DNA of 64,000 bases from QHXQ01 sp963788965 (GTDB taxonomy: Bacteria > Acidobacteriota > Blastocatellia > Pyrinomonadales > Pyrinomonadaceae), in assembly GCA_963788965.1 (NCBI GenBank), contig CAWBIK010000006.1, forward strand, positions 496,001 through 560,000. Direction: 5' to 3'. Every line of letters begins with the position of its first letter. Positions within the stretch are counted from its first letter, which is position 1. Under the pieces are notes generated by a model. The model searched no databases and had not been told where the DNA came from. It saw only the letters and a program-made list of their open reading frames with translations. Shown here one piece after another: positions 25,090 through 34,918 of the stretch. The position numbers and the translations under genes were made by a program.

Positions 25090-26462
25090 GTGGCGAAAAC
25101 AGCAGGGACGGTTTACGTCTGTCAGAAATGTGGTCATCAAGAGCCAAAGACGCGCGGCAAGTGCCCGGACTGCGGCGCGTGGAACTCGTTCGTCGAAGAA
25201 CGCACGCGCGTTGCGCCGAAGGGCGCGGCGCCGTAGGCGGCGGCTTGCGTCTGCGTGAAGTGCAGACGGTCGCTTACAACGAGATCGAATCGCAGGACGA
25301 CGCGCGGACTTCGACCGGCATCACGGAGTTCGACCGCGTGCTCGGCGGCGGCATCGTGCCCGGTAGCCTCGTCTTGATCGGCGGCGATCCGGGGATTGGT
25401 AAATCGACCTTACTTTTGGAGGTCGCGGACAAACTGAGCGCGCAGGGGTTGCGCGTGCTCTACGTGTCGGGCGAAGAATCTGAACGGCAGATTAAGATGC
25501 GGGGCGAGCGGCTGGGGCTGACGGCGGCGAACTTGTACCTGTTGCCGGAAACAAATCTTGAGAGCATCTTCGCCGAGATCGAACGCGCCGAGCCGGGCGC
25601 GGTCATCGTCGATTCGATTCAAACCGTCTTCTCGTCGAAGATCGAGAGCGCGCCCGGTTCTGTCTCGCAGGTGCGCGAGGTCGCCGGTCAATTTCTTTTG
25701 CTGGCGAAGAATCGCGGCGTGCCCGTCTTTCTCATCGGGCACGTGACGAAAGAGGGCGCGATTGCCGGCCCGAAGGCGTTGGAGCACATCGTCGATACGG
25801 TGCTTTATTTTGAAGGCGAGCGCCATCACAATCATCGCATCGTCCGCGCCGCGAAGAACCGCTTCGGCGCAGCCAACGAACTCGGCGTGTTTGAGATGAC
25901 GGGCGCGGGCTTGAAGCCCGTGGCGAACCCGTCGCAGATGTTCTTGCAAGAGCGACCCGTGAACGTGGCCGGCTCGGTCGTCACCGCTTGCATGGAAGGC
26001 ACGCGCCCTGTCCTGGTCGAGATACAGGCGCTCGTCTCCGATTCAAAGTTCAACTATCCGCTACGCACGGCGCAGGGGTTCAACTCGAACCGCGTGGCGC
26101 TGCTGATCGCGGTGCTGGAAAAACGCGTGGGCTTGCGCCTGTTAAGCTCGGACGTGTTCCTGAACGTCGCTGGTGGACTTGAAGTGGACGAGCCTGCGGC
26201 CGATCTCGGTGTCGTCGCAGCTATCGCATCGAGTTTTCGCAACACGCCGCTCGATGCGGAGACGGCCGTGTTCGGCGAGGTCGGGTTGACGGGCGAGGTG
26301 CGCGGTGCGATGCAGGCGCAGGCGCGCGCGCGCGAAGCACAGGCGCTCGGCTTCAAAAAACTGATCATGCCCGGCTCGAACACCGAAGGCTTGCAACGCC
26401 TGTTGGGCTTACGCGTCGTCGGCGTGCGCTCGGTCGAAGAGGCGCTGGCCGAATTGTTCTGA
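25090..26462 (+). CDS. radA: DNA repair protein RadA, frameshifted
   Basis: RadA/Sms is a RecA-like branch-migration helicase in recombinational repair. GTG 25090 starts the zinc finger (YVCQKCGHQEPKTRGKCPDC, GAWNSFVEE). That frame stops at about 25236; the main body continues in another frame from about 25225, so one base is missing or two are extra. The body contains Walker A IGGDPGIGKSTLLLEVADKL, Walker B AVIVDSIQT, the RadA-specific KNRFGAANELGVFEM and a Lon-like C-terminal domain (SDVFLNVAGGLEVDEPAADL). Normal length overall, so the break is probably a sequencing error. Confidence 0.9.
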
Positions 26463-26533
26463 AGTCTATGGGCAACGCGCCGATAGCTTTTTCGTGACGC
26501 GCGCGTTAAGGGCGTGTTACTATCGGCGGCATT

Positions 26534-27649
26534 ATGCAGGCTGACCTCATCATCATCCGCTTCATCTTCGTCGCAATTCTTGTCGGCGCGGGCTATCTCT
26601 TGCACCCTGTACCGGGCAACCGGGCGTACTCGGCCGGCGCGGGTGCGCTTATTGCCGGCGCGATCATCCTGTTCGAGATGCGGATTCAGCGCGCGTCGTT
26701 GAAGACGCTGATCGGCGCGGCGTTCGGGTCGCTCTTGGGGATCATCGGCGCGTACCTGATCGGCTCGCTCATCGCGCATCAGGAGACGGACGCCATGGAC
26801 GCGCACGTCAAATCATATCTGACGCTCGCGCTGATCTTCCTGATGGGTTACATCGGGTTGGTCGTCGGCGCGGCCAAGGGCGACTATCTCGACCTGTCGG
26901 CCTTGGGCGGCATCTTCAGCGACAAGGCCATGCGGCGCGACATGAAGATTCTCGATACGTCCGTCATCATCGACGGGCGCATTGCCGACGTGGCCGAGGC
27001 CGGCTTTTTGTCAGGCACGATCATCATCCCGCAATTCATCCTGCGCGAACTGCAACAGGTCGCGGATTCGCCCGACTCGTCCAAGCGCCAACGCGGCCGG
27101 CGCGGGCTGGACATGCTGAACCGCTTGCAGTCGAACCCGAAGCTCGACATACAGGTCGTTGACTCGGACTTTCCGGCCGTGCGCGAAGTCGATCTGAAAC
27201 TGTTGGAGTTGTCGAAGCAGTTGGACGCGGTTGTGGTCACGAACGATTTCAACTTGAACAAGGTGGCCCAACTGCACGGCGTCTCGGTGCTGAACATCAA
27301 CGAGTTGGCGAATGCGTTGAAGCCAGTCGTGCTGCCCGGCGAAGCGATGAAGGTCTTCATCCTCAAAGAAGGCAAAGAATACAATCAGGGCGTCGCCTAT
27401 TTGGACGACGGCACAATGGTTGTCGTGGACAACGCGCGCAAGATGATCGGCAAGAACGCCGACATCGCCGTGACCAGCGTGTTGCAAACCACGGCCGGCA
27501 AGATGATCTTCGGCAAACTCTACGAGGAAGGCGCGGAAGGCGGCATTCACACGACCGACACGCGCAACATCAACGGCACTACCCGCCGCCCCTACCGCGA
27601 CTCGCGCGCCCCCGCTGCGACGACCACCCCGCGCGAACAGCAGGGATAA
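26534..27649 (+). CDS. PIN/TRAM-domain integral membrane protein (YacL-like)
   Basis: A 371-residue protein. About four N-terminal TM helices (IIRFIFVAILVGAGYLL, AGALIAGAIILF, LIGAAFGSLLGIIGAYLIGS, LALIFLMGYIGLVVGA) are followed by a cytosolic PIN domain with acidic residues in LDTSVIIDGRIADV, LDAVVVTNDFNLNKVA and a PSKRQRGRRGLDML-like loop. A TRAM domain (FILKEGKEYNQGVAYLDDGT) and a Thr/Arg/Pro tail close the protein. This is the Bacillus YacL architecture. PIN domains are usually RNases. It is followed by ispD, as in many bacteria. Confidence 0.85.
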   Translation: MQADLIIIRFIFVAILVGAGYLLHPVPGNRAYSAGAGALIAGAIILFEMRIQRASLKTLIGAAFGSLLGIIGAYLIGSLIAHQETDAMDAHVKSYLTLALIFLMGYIGLVVGAAKGDYLDLSALGGIFSDKAMRRDMKILDTSVIIDGRIADVAEAGFLSGTIIIPQFILRELQQVADSPDSSKRQRGRRGLDMLNRLQSNPKLDIQVVDSDFPAVREVDLKLLELSKQLDAVVVTNDFNLNKVAQLHGVSVLNINELANALKPVVLPGEAMKVFILKEGKEYNQGVAYLDDGTMVVVDNARKMIGKNADIAVTSVLQTTAGKMIFGKLYEEGAEGGIHTTDTRNINGTTRRPYRDSRAPAATTTPREQQG

Positions 27650-27654
27650 AAGCC

Positions 27655-27724
27655 GTGAATCGTAAATCGTTAATCGTAAATAGAAATCTTTCTTCTATTC
27701 ACGATTTACGATTCACGATTTACG
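27655..27724. repeat. intergenic palindrome (GTGAATCGT words) before ispD
   Basis: The left arm (27655-27685) holds near-tandem copies of GTGAATCGTAAATCGT. The right arm (27692-27724) is the complement with one more copy. The word family is shared with 2748-2805 and 55697-55800. It ends 7 nt before the ispD ATG. Confidence 0.85.
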
Positions 27725-27731
27725 TTCTTTT

Positions 27732-28452
27732 ATGAATTACGCCATCATCGTCGCCGCCGGGCAGGGCACGCGCATGGGGGGCGGGCGGGCGAAGCAGTTT
27801 CAAACGCTGGCGGGCGTGCCCGTCGTCATTCACACTCTCAGACGTTTCGAGCAGAGCGCGACCATAGATGCGTGTATCGTCGTCGTGCCGGCCGCGGAGA
27901 CGGCTAACTTTCTGTCTGTCGCCGAACAATTCAAGCTACGGAAACTTGCGCGCGTGATCGCGGGCGGCGCGACGCGCACCGAGTCTGTTGCCCGCGGTCT
28001 TGCAGCCGTGCCTGCGGAGTCGCGCCGAAGTTGTCGCCGTTCACGATGGCGTGCGTCCGTTCGTCACGGCCGCAGAGATTGATCAGACCGTGCGCGCGGC
28101 TAAAACGAACGGCGCGGCCGTGCTCGTCGCGCCGGTTGTTGACACGATCAAAGAGATGCACGACGACGGCCAATTCATCACGCGCACGCTGCCGCGCGCA
28201 CAATTAAGGCGCGCGCTGACGCCGCAATGCTTCGCCTACGACGTGCTGCGCCGCGCACATGAGTACGCACGCACGCACCAACTCGACACAACCGACTGTA
28301 GCGCGCTCGTCGAACAACTCGGCGTCGCCGTCGTCGCCATCGAAGGCGACCCGCGCAACATCAAGCTCACGCGCCCCGCAGACTTCGCGCTCGCGGAAAT
28401 TCTGGCGCGGGAATTTGAACAGGCAGTAGAAGCAGTAGGCAGTAGGCAGTGA
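27732..28452 (+). CDS. ispD: 2-C-methyl-D-erythritol 4-phosphate cytidylyltransferase, frameshifted
   Basis: Adds CMP from CTP to MEP in isoprenoid synthesis. Frame 1 begins MNYAIIVAAGQGTRMGGGRA with KQFQTLAGVPVVIHTLRRFE and GGATRTESVARGLAAVP. After an extra base near 28020 the next frame continues EVVAVHDGVRPFVTAAEIDQ, VAPVVDTIKEM and ALTPQCFAYDVLRRAHEYAR, with DDPRNIKLT-type motif GDPRNIKLTRPADFALAE. All IspD blocks are present. The last codons and the stop (28450-28452) lie in the left arm of the following GCAGTAG-word palindrome. No SD precedes ATG 27732. Confidence 0.9.
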
Positions 28453-28547
28453 ATACAGACCTGCCTTTAACTGCCTGCCGAACAAACTTGTCGGACAGAC
28501 CTGTCAGGCGATCTACTTTTTAACTGCCTACTGCATACCGCCTACTG
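28421..28547. repeat. intergenic palindrome (GCAGTAG words) between ispD and ispF
   Basis: The left arm (28421-28450) repeats GCAGTAGAAGCAGTAGGCAG. The right arm (28522-28547) reads AACTGCCTACTGCATACCGC and onward. Smaller CTGCC and CTGTC words fill the loop. The arm encodes the C-terminus of IspD and the element ends 4 nt before the ispF ATG. The same words recur at 33685-33805 and 35794-35868. Confidence 0.85.
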
Positions 28548-28551
28548 ACTT

Positions 28552-29040
28552 ATGTTTCGCATCGGCATCGGGCACGACACGCACCGTTTAACTGAAGGGC
28601 GACCGCTCGTGTTGGGCGGCGTCGAGGTCGAATCGTTGCGCGGTGCGGAGGGGCATTCGGATGCGGACGCGCTGGCGCACGCGATTGCGGACGCGATCCT
28701 CGGCGCATTGTGCGAGGGCGATCTGGGCGTGCATTTCCCCGACCACGATCCGCGTTGGAAAGATGCCGACAGTTTGCAGTTGCTTGCGCGCGTCGTCTGG
28801 TTGGCGCAGCGGAGCGGCTATCATGTCGGCAACGTGGACGCGACCGTCATGTTGGAGCGCCCGCGCCTGCGCCCGCACGTGCAGGCGATGCGCGAACGTC
28901 TGGCACAGACACTCGCGGTTGATCTATCTTGCGTCAGCGTCAAGGCGAAGACGGGCGAAGGCGTGGACGCCGTCGGCGAATGGCGCGCGGTCACAGTCAT
29001 CGCGGTCGTGTTATTGGAACGCACAGAAACCAAAATCTAA
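28552..29040 (+). CDS. ispF: 2-C-methyl-D-erythritol 2,4-cyclodiphosphate synthase
   Basis: Zinc-dependent trimeric enzyme that cyclises CDP-ME-2P. The 162-residue length is typical. The start FRIGIGHDTHRLTEGRPLVL contains the Asp and His zinc ligands, followed by SDADALAHAIADAILGA and GDLGVHFPDHDPRWKDADSL. The end block is VSVKAKTGEGVDAVGEWRAV. Its stop abuts the ATG of the next gene with no gap. No SD is visible before ATG 28552. Confidence 0.96.
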   Translation: MFRIGIGHDTHRLTEGRPLVLGGVEVESLRGAEGHSDADALAHAIADAILGALCEGDLGVHFPDHDPRWKDADSLQLLARVVWLAQRSGYHVGNVDATVMLERPRLRPHVQAMRERLAQTLAVDLSCVSVKAKTGEGVDAVGEWRAVTVIAVVLLERTETKI

Positions 29041-30366
29041 ATGCATAACCCGCAAGATGTGATCCGGCGCAAACGCGACGGCGGCGAGTTAACGCCTGAC
29101 GAGATCGACTTCTTCGCGCGCGGCGTGGTGTCGGGCGAGTTCACCGACTATCAGGCGGCGGCGTTGCTGATGGCGATCTACTGGCGCGGCATGACCGAAG
29201 CCGAGCAGGGCAAGCTCACGCAAGCCATGCTGCATTCGGGCGAGGTGCTCGACTTCTCGGACATCGACAAGCCGAAGGCCGATAAGCATTCGACGGGCGG
29301 CGTGGGCGATAAGACTTCGCTGCTGATCGCGCCGCTCGCCGCCGCGTGCGACGTGTGCGTGCCGATGATCTCAGGCCGCGGTTTAGGTCACACAGGCGGC
29401 ACGCTCGACAAACTCGAAGCGATTCCCGGTTATCGTGTGCAATTGTCGATCGACGAGTTTCGCGCGATCTTGAAACAGGTGGGCTTTGCGATGATGGGGC
29501 AGACGCGCGAGATTGCGCCTGCGGACCGCAAGCTCTATGCGTTGCGTGATGCGACCGCAACCGTCGAAGCGATCCCGCTCATCGTCGCTTCGATCATGTC
29601 GAAGAAACTCGCCGCCGGCCTCGATGCGCTCGTGCTCGACGTGAAGACCGGCACGGGCGCGTTCATGCACGAAGAAGATCGTGCGCGCGCACTGGCCCGC
29701 GCGCTCGTCGCCACCGGCAACAACGCGGGCGTCCGCACCGAAGCATTACTGACAGACATGAATCAACCGCTCGGTCGCGCCGTCGGGCACGCGCTCGAAG
29801 TGCAGGAGTGCATCGAACTCTTGCGCGGCGCAGGACACGAACGCGCGCAGCCCGTGCTCGATCTGTCGCTTGAGTTGTCGGCCCGCATGGTCGCTGCGGC
29901 TGGCCGCGCAGAGTCGCTCGATGCAGCACGCGCACAAGTTAAGTCGGCGCTCGATTCGGGCGCGGCGCTCGAATGTTTTCGTGCGAATGTGGCAGTGCAA
30001 GGCGGCGACGTGCGCGTGTGCGACGACCCGGCGTTGCTATTCGCTTCTGACCTACGCGCGGTTAAGGTAGAATCGCCGCGCGCAGGCTTTGTAACGCAGA
30101 TGGACGCGGCCGAAGTTGGTTTCGCCGTCGCCGCGCTGGGCGGCGGGCGCGTGCGCGTCGAAGACAAGATCGACCCCGGCGTCGGTTTACTTGTTGACGC
30201 TAGTATCGGCGACGAGGTGGCGGCGGGCGACGCGCTCGGCACGCTCTATTGCCGCGACGAGACGCAGGGCGCAGAGGCCGCGCGGCGCATCCAACAGGCA
30301 TACACAATCGGCGCAGAAGCTCCCCCGGCTCCGCTCAAGTTGATCAAGGAAGTAATCACGCCATGA
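29041..30366 (+). CDS. pyrimidine-nucleoside (thymidine) phosphorylase
   Basis: Phosphorolysis of thymidine, deoxyuridine or uridine to base and (deoxy)ribose 1-phosphate. At 441 residues it has the family length. Motifs: VIRRKRDGGELTPDEIDFFA, the phosphate-binding KADKHSTGGVGDKTSLLIAP, the signature SGRGLGHTGGTLDKLEAIPG, KKLAAGLDALVLDVKTGTGA. Start is ATG 29041, right after ispF. It overlaps the next lipoprotein gene by 4 nt (ATGA). It opens a nucleoside uptake and salvage cluster. DeoA and Pdp types cannot be separated by eye. Confidence 0.93.
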   Translation: MHNPQDVIRRKRDGGELTPDEIDFFARGVVSGEFTDYQAAALLMAIYWRGMTEAEQGKLTQAMLHSGEVLDFSDIDKPKADKHSTGGVGDKTSLLIAPLAAACDVCVPMISGRGLGHTGGTLDKLEAIPGYRVQLSIDEFRAILKQVGFAMMGQTREIAPADRKLYALRDATATVEAIPLIVASIMSKKLAAGLDALVLDVKTGTGAFMHEEDRARALARALVATGNNAGVRTEALLTDMNQPLGRAVGHALEVQECIELLRGAGHERAQPVLDLSLELSARMVAAAGRAESLDAARAQVKSALDSGAALECFRANVAVQGGDVRVCDDPALLFASDLRAVKVESPRAGFVTQMDAAEVGFAVAALGGGRVRVEDKIDPGVGLLVDASIGDEVAAGDALGTLYCRDETQGAEAARRIQQAYTIGAEAPPAPLKLIKEVITP

Positions 30367-31418
30367 AGACTTACAGCACGCTGCTGCTCGTTCTCTTGTG
30401 TCTGTGTACGTTGGTCTTCGCGCCCGCGTGCGGCTTGAGCCGCGCGGGCACGGATGACAAGTCGAAGGTTCGCGTCGGCATCGTCTTCGACATCGGCGGC
30501 AAGGACGACCGCTCGTTCAACGCGGCGGCGTGGGAAGGCGTCAAACGCGCCGCGCACGATCTGCCCATCGTCCTGCGCGACGTAGAGCCGGGCGACCCGA
30601 CCTCAATCGAACCGGCGATGCGCGCGTTTGCCGAACGCGGTTATGATCTGATCATCGGCGTCGGCTTCGCGCAAGCCCCGATCATGCAGGACGTGGCGGC
30701 CGATTATCCGAACATGAAGTTTGCCATCATCGACGGCGTGATCTTTAAGAAGGACGCGCAGGGCAAACCGATTGAAGGGCAGTTTGCCGACAACGTGGCC
30801 TCGCTGGTCTTCAAAGAACACGAAGGCTCTTATCTCGTCGGCATGATCGCCGCGCGTAAGTCGCAGACGGGCACAATCGGCTTCATCGGCGGCATGGACA
30901 TCCCGCTCATTCATCGCTTCGAGACGGGCTACGAAGAAGGCGCGCGCGCCGTCAACCCGAACATACGCGTGATCGAAAACTACGTCGGCGTGAACGACGC
31001 GGCGTGGAACAATCCGGGCAAGGGCAAGGAACTCGCGGTCGCGCAGATCGGCAAAGGCGCTGATGTGATCTTCACGGCCGCGGGCAACTCCGGCCTCGGC
31101 GCGTTCGATGCCGCCGAACAGTCGGGCAAGTTCGTGATCGGCGTGGACTCGAATCAGAACTGGGTCAAGCCGGGGCGCGTCTTGACGAGCATGGTCAAGC
31201 GCGTGGACAACGTGGTCTATAACATCGTGCGCGACACGGTGGCGGGCCGCTTCAACGGCGGCTTGCACGTCTTCGGCTTAGACAACGAAGGCGTCGGCTA
31301 CGCGATGGACCAGTACAACGCGAGCCTTGTGCCCGATGACGTGCGCAAGGAAGTCGAGGCCGCGAAACAGAAGATCATCAACGGGCAGATCAAGGTCACG
31401 GACGCGATGGCGAAGTGA
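30363..31418 (+). CDS. BMP-family nucleoside-binding lipoprotein
   Basis: Substrate-binding protein of an ABC importer. ATG 30363 overlaps the preceding stop and starts a lipoprotein signal peptide (YSTLLLVLLCLCTLVFAPAC, lipobox ending at Cys). The mature part is a PnrA/BmpA-like fold: VRVGIVFDIGGKDDRSFNAA, GYDLIIGVGFAQAPIMQDVA, FKEHEGSYLVGMIAARKSQT, DVIFTAAGNSGLGAFDAAEQ, VIGVDSNQNWVKPGRVLTSM. In BMP proteins such residues bind purine nucleosides. The neighbours (ATPase, two permeases, nucleoside-cleaving enzymes) agree with nucleoside transport. Confidence 0.92.
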   Translation: MKTYSTLLLVLLCLCTLVFAPACGLSRAGTDDKSKVRVGIVFDIGGKDDRSFNAAAWEGVKRAAHDLPIVLRDVEPGDPTSIEPAMRAFAERGYDLIIGVGFAQAPIMQDVAADYPNMKFAIIDGVIFKKDAQGKPIEGQFADNVASLVFKEHEGSYLVGMIAARKSQTGTIGFIGGMDIPLIHRFETGYEEGARAVNPNIRVIENYVGVNDAAWNNPGKGKELAVAQIGKGADVIFTAAGNSGLGAFDAAEQSGKFVIGVDSNQNWVKPGRVLTSMVKRVDNVVYNIVRDTVAGRFNGGLHVFGLDNEGVGYAMDQYNASLVPDDVRKEVEAAKQKIINGQIKVTDAMAK

Positions 31419-31445
31419 TAGCGCGCGTGCTACGGACAGTCGCCG

Positions 31446-31898
31446 ATGAATGTTGACCCGCAAGCGTTGCGTCGCCACATGGCGCGTCTGCCGGACGAGC
31501 AGTTGCTCGACATCGTGACGATCCACCGGCAGCGTTACCGGCGGCTCGCGCTCGATCTGGCCGAAGCCGAGTTGCAGCAGCGCGGCTTGCAGACGACGCT
31601 GCCGGTCGCGGTCTATCAACGAGGCCGACTCAACCGGCGACCCCGCACTGCGGTTCAAACGTTCGCGCGGGCGGCCGACGTTGGCGGGCTGGCGTTCATG
31701 TTCGAGATTATCTGCGCCGTGCTTGGCTGCATCGCGCTGGCCGCGTTGCTCGTGTCGGGGCGTGAGACGCAGAAGACGATCCTGCGTTGGGCGGGCACGA
31801 GTCTCGTGCTGCCATACGTGGTCTGGCGCGGGGCACGTTATGTGAATCGTAGATGGCAGACGGGCGACGGCGCACAACAAGGGCAGGCGACTAACTGA
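31446..31898 (+). CDS. hypothetical small membrane protein in the nucleoside transporter cluster
   Basis: Not recognised. It has 150 residues: an N-terminal basic helical part (MARLPDEQLLDIVTIHRQRY, RRLALDLAEAELQQRGL) and two hydrophobic segments (MFEIICAVLGCIALAALLVS and TSLVLPYVVWRGARYV). The stop overlaps the start of the ABC ATPase gene (TGATG), so it is in the same operon and translationally coupled. The N-terminal helix resembles sequences common in small bacterial membrane proteins, but I cannot name a family. Confidence 0.6.
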   Translation: MNVDPQALRRHMARLPDEQLLDIVTIHRQRYRRLALDLAEAELQQRGLQTTLPVAVYQRGRLNRRPRTAVQTFARAADVGGLAFMFEIICAVLGCIALAALLVSGRETQKTILRWAGTSLVLPYVVWRGARYVNRRWQTGDGAQQGQATN

Positions 31899-33467
31899 TG
31901 CTTGAGCTACGCGACATCACGAAACGATTCGGCGACGTGTTGGCGAACGACCGCGTGCGGCTCGTGGTCAAGCCCGGCACGATCCACGCCATCGTCGGCG
32001 AGAACGGCGCGGGCAAGTCCACCGCCATGCGGATCGCCTACGGCTTCTACACGGCGGACAGCGGCGAGATCATCATTGACGGCGAGCCGCGCCGCATCGA
32101 GACGCCGCACGACGCCATCGCCTTAGGCGTCGGCATGGTGCATCAACACTTCATGTTGATCGAGACGATGACCGTGACCGAGAACATCGTGCTCGGCGCT
32201 GAACCGGGCACGGCCGCGACGCTCGATCTTAATAAGGCGGCGCAGAAGATTCGCGCGCTCTCCGAAGAGTTCAAACTCGCCATTGATCCGCACGCGACTA
32301 TCGAGCATCTATCAGTCGGGCAGCAGCAACGCGTCGAGTTGTTGAAGGCGCTCTATCGTGAGGCGCGGCTGTTGATTCTGGACGAGCCGACGGCGGTGCT
32401 TGCGCCGCAAGAGGTCGAAGAACTGTTTGCGATCCTGCGCCGCATGCGCGCGCAAGGTAAGACGGTCGTGATCATCACGCACAAGCTTGATGAAGTACTT
32501 GCTATCTCGGATGAAGTGACGGTGATGCGCGATGGTCGCGTCGTTGGGCAAGTGCAGACGAGCAAGACGAACGCGGCGGAGTTGGCGCGTTTGATGGTCG
32601 GGCGCGATGTGCTGTTGCGGGTCGAGAAACCGCTGCCCGAAGTCGGCGACGTGGTGCTCAACGTCGAGAATCTGGTCGTGACCGCGCTCGACAAGACGCA
32701 ACGGCTCAAGGGCGTTTCGTTTCAAGTGCGCGCGGGCGAGATCGTCGGCATCGCGGGCGTCGAAGGCAACGGGCAGACCGAGTTGATCGAAGCGTTGGCG
32801 GGCCTCGTGCCGCACGCGCACCTGTCGGGCCGGCTCGACTATCTTGGGCACGACATCGTGCGCCGCGATGCCCGCGCGCGGCGCGAACTCGGCATCGCCC
32901 ACATTCCCGAAGACCGCCATCGGCGCGGGCTGTTGCTCGATTTCGCGTTGACCGAGAACACTGTGCTCGGCGTTCATTACCGCCCGCCCGTGACGACCGG
33001 CCCCGGCAACGTGCTGATGGACGACACGGCCATTCGCCAGCGCACGACACGCATCATCGAAGACTTCGACGTGCGCCCCGCGAACGCTGACTTGCCCGCA
33101 CGCGCGCTTCTCGGGCGGCAACCAGCAGAAGTTGATCATCGGGCGCGAGTTCATCTTGCAACCGAAGTTGCTGCTCGTCTCGCAGCCGACGCGCGGCGTG
33201 GACATCGGCGCGATTGAGTTTATCCATCGCAAGCTCGTGCGCCTGCGCGACGAAGGCTGCGCCGTGCTGTTAGTCTCCGCCGAGTTGGAAGAAGTGACCG
33301 CGCTCGCCGACCGCCTGCTCGTCATCCACGACGGCCAGATCGTCGGCGAAGTTGACCCGACGCGCGCGACGCGCGAAGAGATCGGGCTGTTGATGACCGG
33401 CGGTGCGCCGCACGCCGCAGGCGAAGCACATACTGAGCCGACCGCGTGGACGCCCGTTGAGAGGTGA
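31898..33467 (+). CDS. nucleoside ABC transporter ATP-binding protein, frameshifted
   Basis: Double ATPase of the sugar/nucleoside importer type (NupA/YufO-like). The first domain has Walker A VGENGAGKSTAMRIAYGFYT, signature LSVGQQQRVELLKALYREAR and Walker B LLILDEPTAVLAPQE. The second has a degenerate Walker A (GVEGNGQTELIEALAGL). An extra T near 33110 shifts the frame just before its signature, which reads SGGNQQKLIIGREFILQPKL, then LLVSQPTRGVDIGAIEFIHR. The full protein would be about 520 residues, normal for the family. A sequencing indel is the likely cause. Confidence 0.92.
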
Positions 33468-33470
33468 AGG

Positions 33471-33680
33471 ATGGACGAACCTGATAGCTCGCATCTGAGC
33501 AACAAGCTAGTGCGCATCTTGTCCGGCCCCTTGGCCGGTTTGACAGGCTACGTCGCCAACGCGCGGCCGGATCAAGACAAGGACAAACTTGAAGTCGGCG
33601 CGGCTATCTTCGGGCACAAGCAATTTATCGAAGTCCCGCTGCGCGACATAGAGATTCTGGATTTCAAGCAACCTGAATGA
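33471..33680 (+). CDS. small KOW-motif-like protein
   Basis: A 69-residue protein between the ABC ATPase (3-nt gap) and the first permease. It has a KOW-like core, NKLVRILSGPLAGLTGYVAN, followed by VGAAIFGHKQFIEVPLRDIE. KOW motifs occur in NusG and several ribosomal proteins and bind RNA or protein. No other domain is visible. A transporter operon is an unusual place for it, and its role is unknown. GGTGAAGG lies close before ATG 33471. Confidence 0.65.
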   Translation: MDEPDSSHLSNKLVRILSGPLAGLTGYVANARPDQDKDKLEVGAAIFGHKQFIEVPLRDIEILDFKQPE

Positions 33681-33684
33681 ACTA

Positions 33685-33805
33685 AGGCAGCAAGGCAGTT
33701 ATGACAAACTGCCTTGTGCTGCTTAACTGCTGTCGCGGTTATTAATATCAGCGTCGAAGTTCCGGCTTAACTGCCTGACTGCTCGTTGCCGACTGCCTAC
33801 TGCTT
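33685..33805. repeat. intergenic palindrome (GGCAGTT words) before the first permease
   Basis: AGGCAGCAAGGCAGTT (33685-33700) pairs with AACTGCCTTGTGCTGCTT (33707-33724). More copies of the word follow at 33770-33805 (AACTGCCTGACTGC, GACTGCCTACTGCTT). The last copy abuts the ATG at 33806. Confidence 0.75.
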
Positions 33806-34905
33806 ATGAAGATTGCTCCGCGAACTGGTGTTCCCGCTCATCGCCGTGCTGGCCGCGTTTGTGGTCGGCGCGATCATCGTGCTGCTGATCAAAGACGATC
33901 CCGATTGAGACTTATAAACTACTGATCGGCAGCGCGCTCTCGTGGCCCGACGGCATCGGCTATACGCTGTTCTATGCGACGCCGCTGATCTTCACGGGCT
34001 TGGCCGTGGCGGTCGCGTTCCGCTGCGGTCTTTTGAACATCGGCGCGGAAGGACAACTCTACGTCGCGGCGTTCGCGGCCGCGTGGGTCGGCATCACGTT
34101 CGGCGGCGTGGAAGGGAAGTCGGTCGCCAACTTGTCGGCGTGGCTGCTCGTGCCGCTGGCATGTCTCGCCGCGATTGTCGTGGGCGCGATCTGGGCGGCG
34201 ATCCCCGGCATACTGAAGGCGAAGACGGGCGCGCACGAAGTTATCAACACGATCATGATGAACTTCATCGCGGTCGCGCTCGTCAGCTACTTGACGCAGT
34301 ATCACTACAAGGCGCAGGGCGATCCGATCTTGCAAACCGTGCCCGTCGGCGAAGCGGCACACATCGCGCGGCTAGGACGTTTCATACCGGGCTTGCCCGA
34401 ACGCATCCCTTTGAACATCGCGTTCATCTTCGCGCTCATTGCGTGCGCGCTCGTCTATATCTTTTTGTGGCGGACGAAGTGGGGCTATGAGATTCGCGCG
34501 ACGGGCGCGAACCCTTCGGCGGCGGAGTACGGCGGCATCTCGACGGCGAAGCAGATCGTGTTGGCGATGGCCGTCTCAGGCGGACTCGCAGGGATGGTCG
34601 GCGTTAACGAAGTGCTCGGCTATCGCTATCGTTATTACGATAGCTTTTCGTCGGGCGCGGGCTACGGGTTCACAGGCATCGCGGTCGCGCTGTTGGGGCG
34701 CAATCATCCGGTCGGCGTGATCTTCGCGGCGCTGCTGTTCGGCGCGTTGCAGCGCGGCGGGTTGTTCGTGGACATCTTCACAGAGCATGTCTCGAAAGAT
34801 TTGGTCGTGGTGTTGCAAGCACTGATCATCGTCTTCGTCGCGGCCGAAGCGTGGTTTCGCGGCCGCTTCAATCGCTTCAGCCTGCTCAGACGTAGTAAGG
34901 TTTAA
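33806..34905 (+). CDS. nucleoside ABC transporter permease 1, two frame breaks
   Basis: BPD_transp_2-type permease (NupP-like). ATG 33806 is followed after 3 codons by an extra base, then LRELVFPLIAVLAAFVVGAI and VLLIKDDP. A second extra base near 33903 leads to IETYKLLIGSALSWPDGIGY and the body: LFYATPLIFTGLAVAVAFRC, GLLNIGAEGQLYVAAFAAAW, the family motif GAHEVINTIMMNFIAVALVS, and RATGANPSAAEYGGIS. About nine TM helices. The total length of about 365 residues fits the family. No SD is visible; the start directly follows a palindrome. Confidence 0.88.
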
Positions 34906-34918
34906 CTAGCCAATCACG

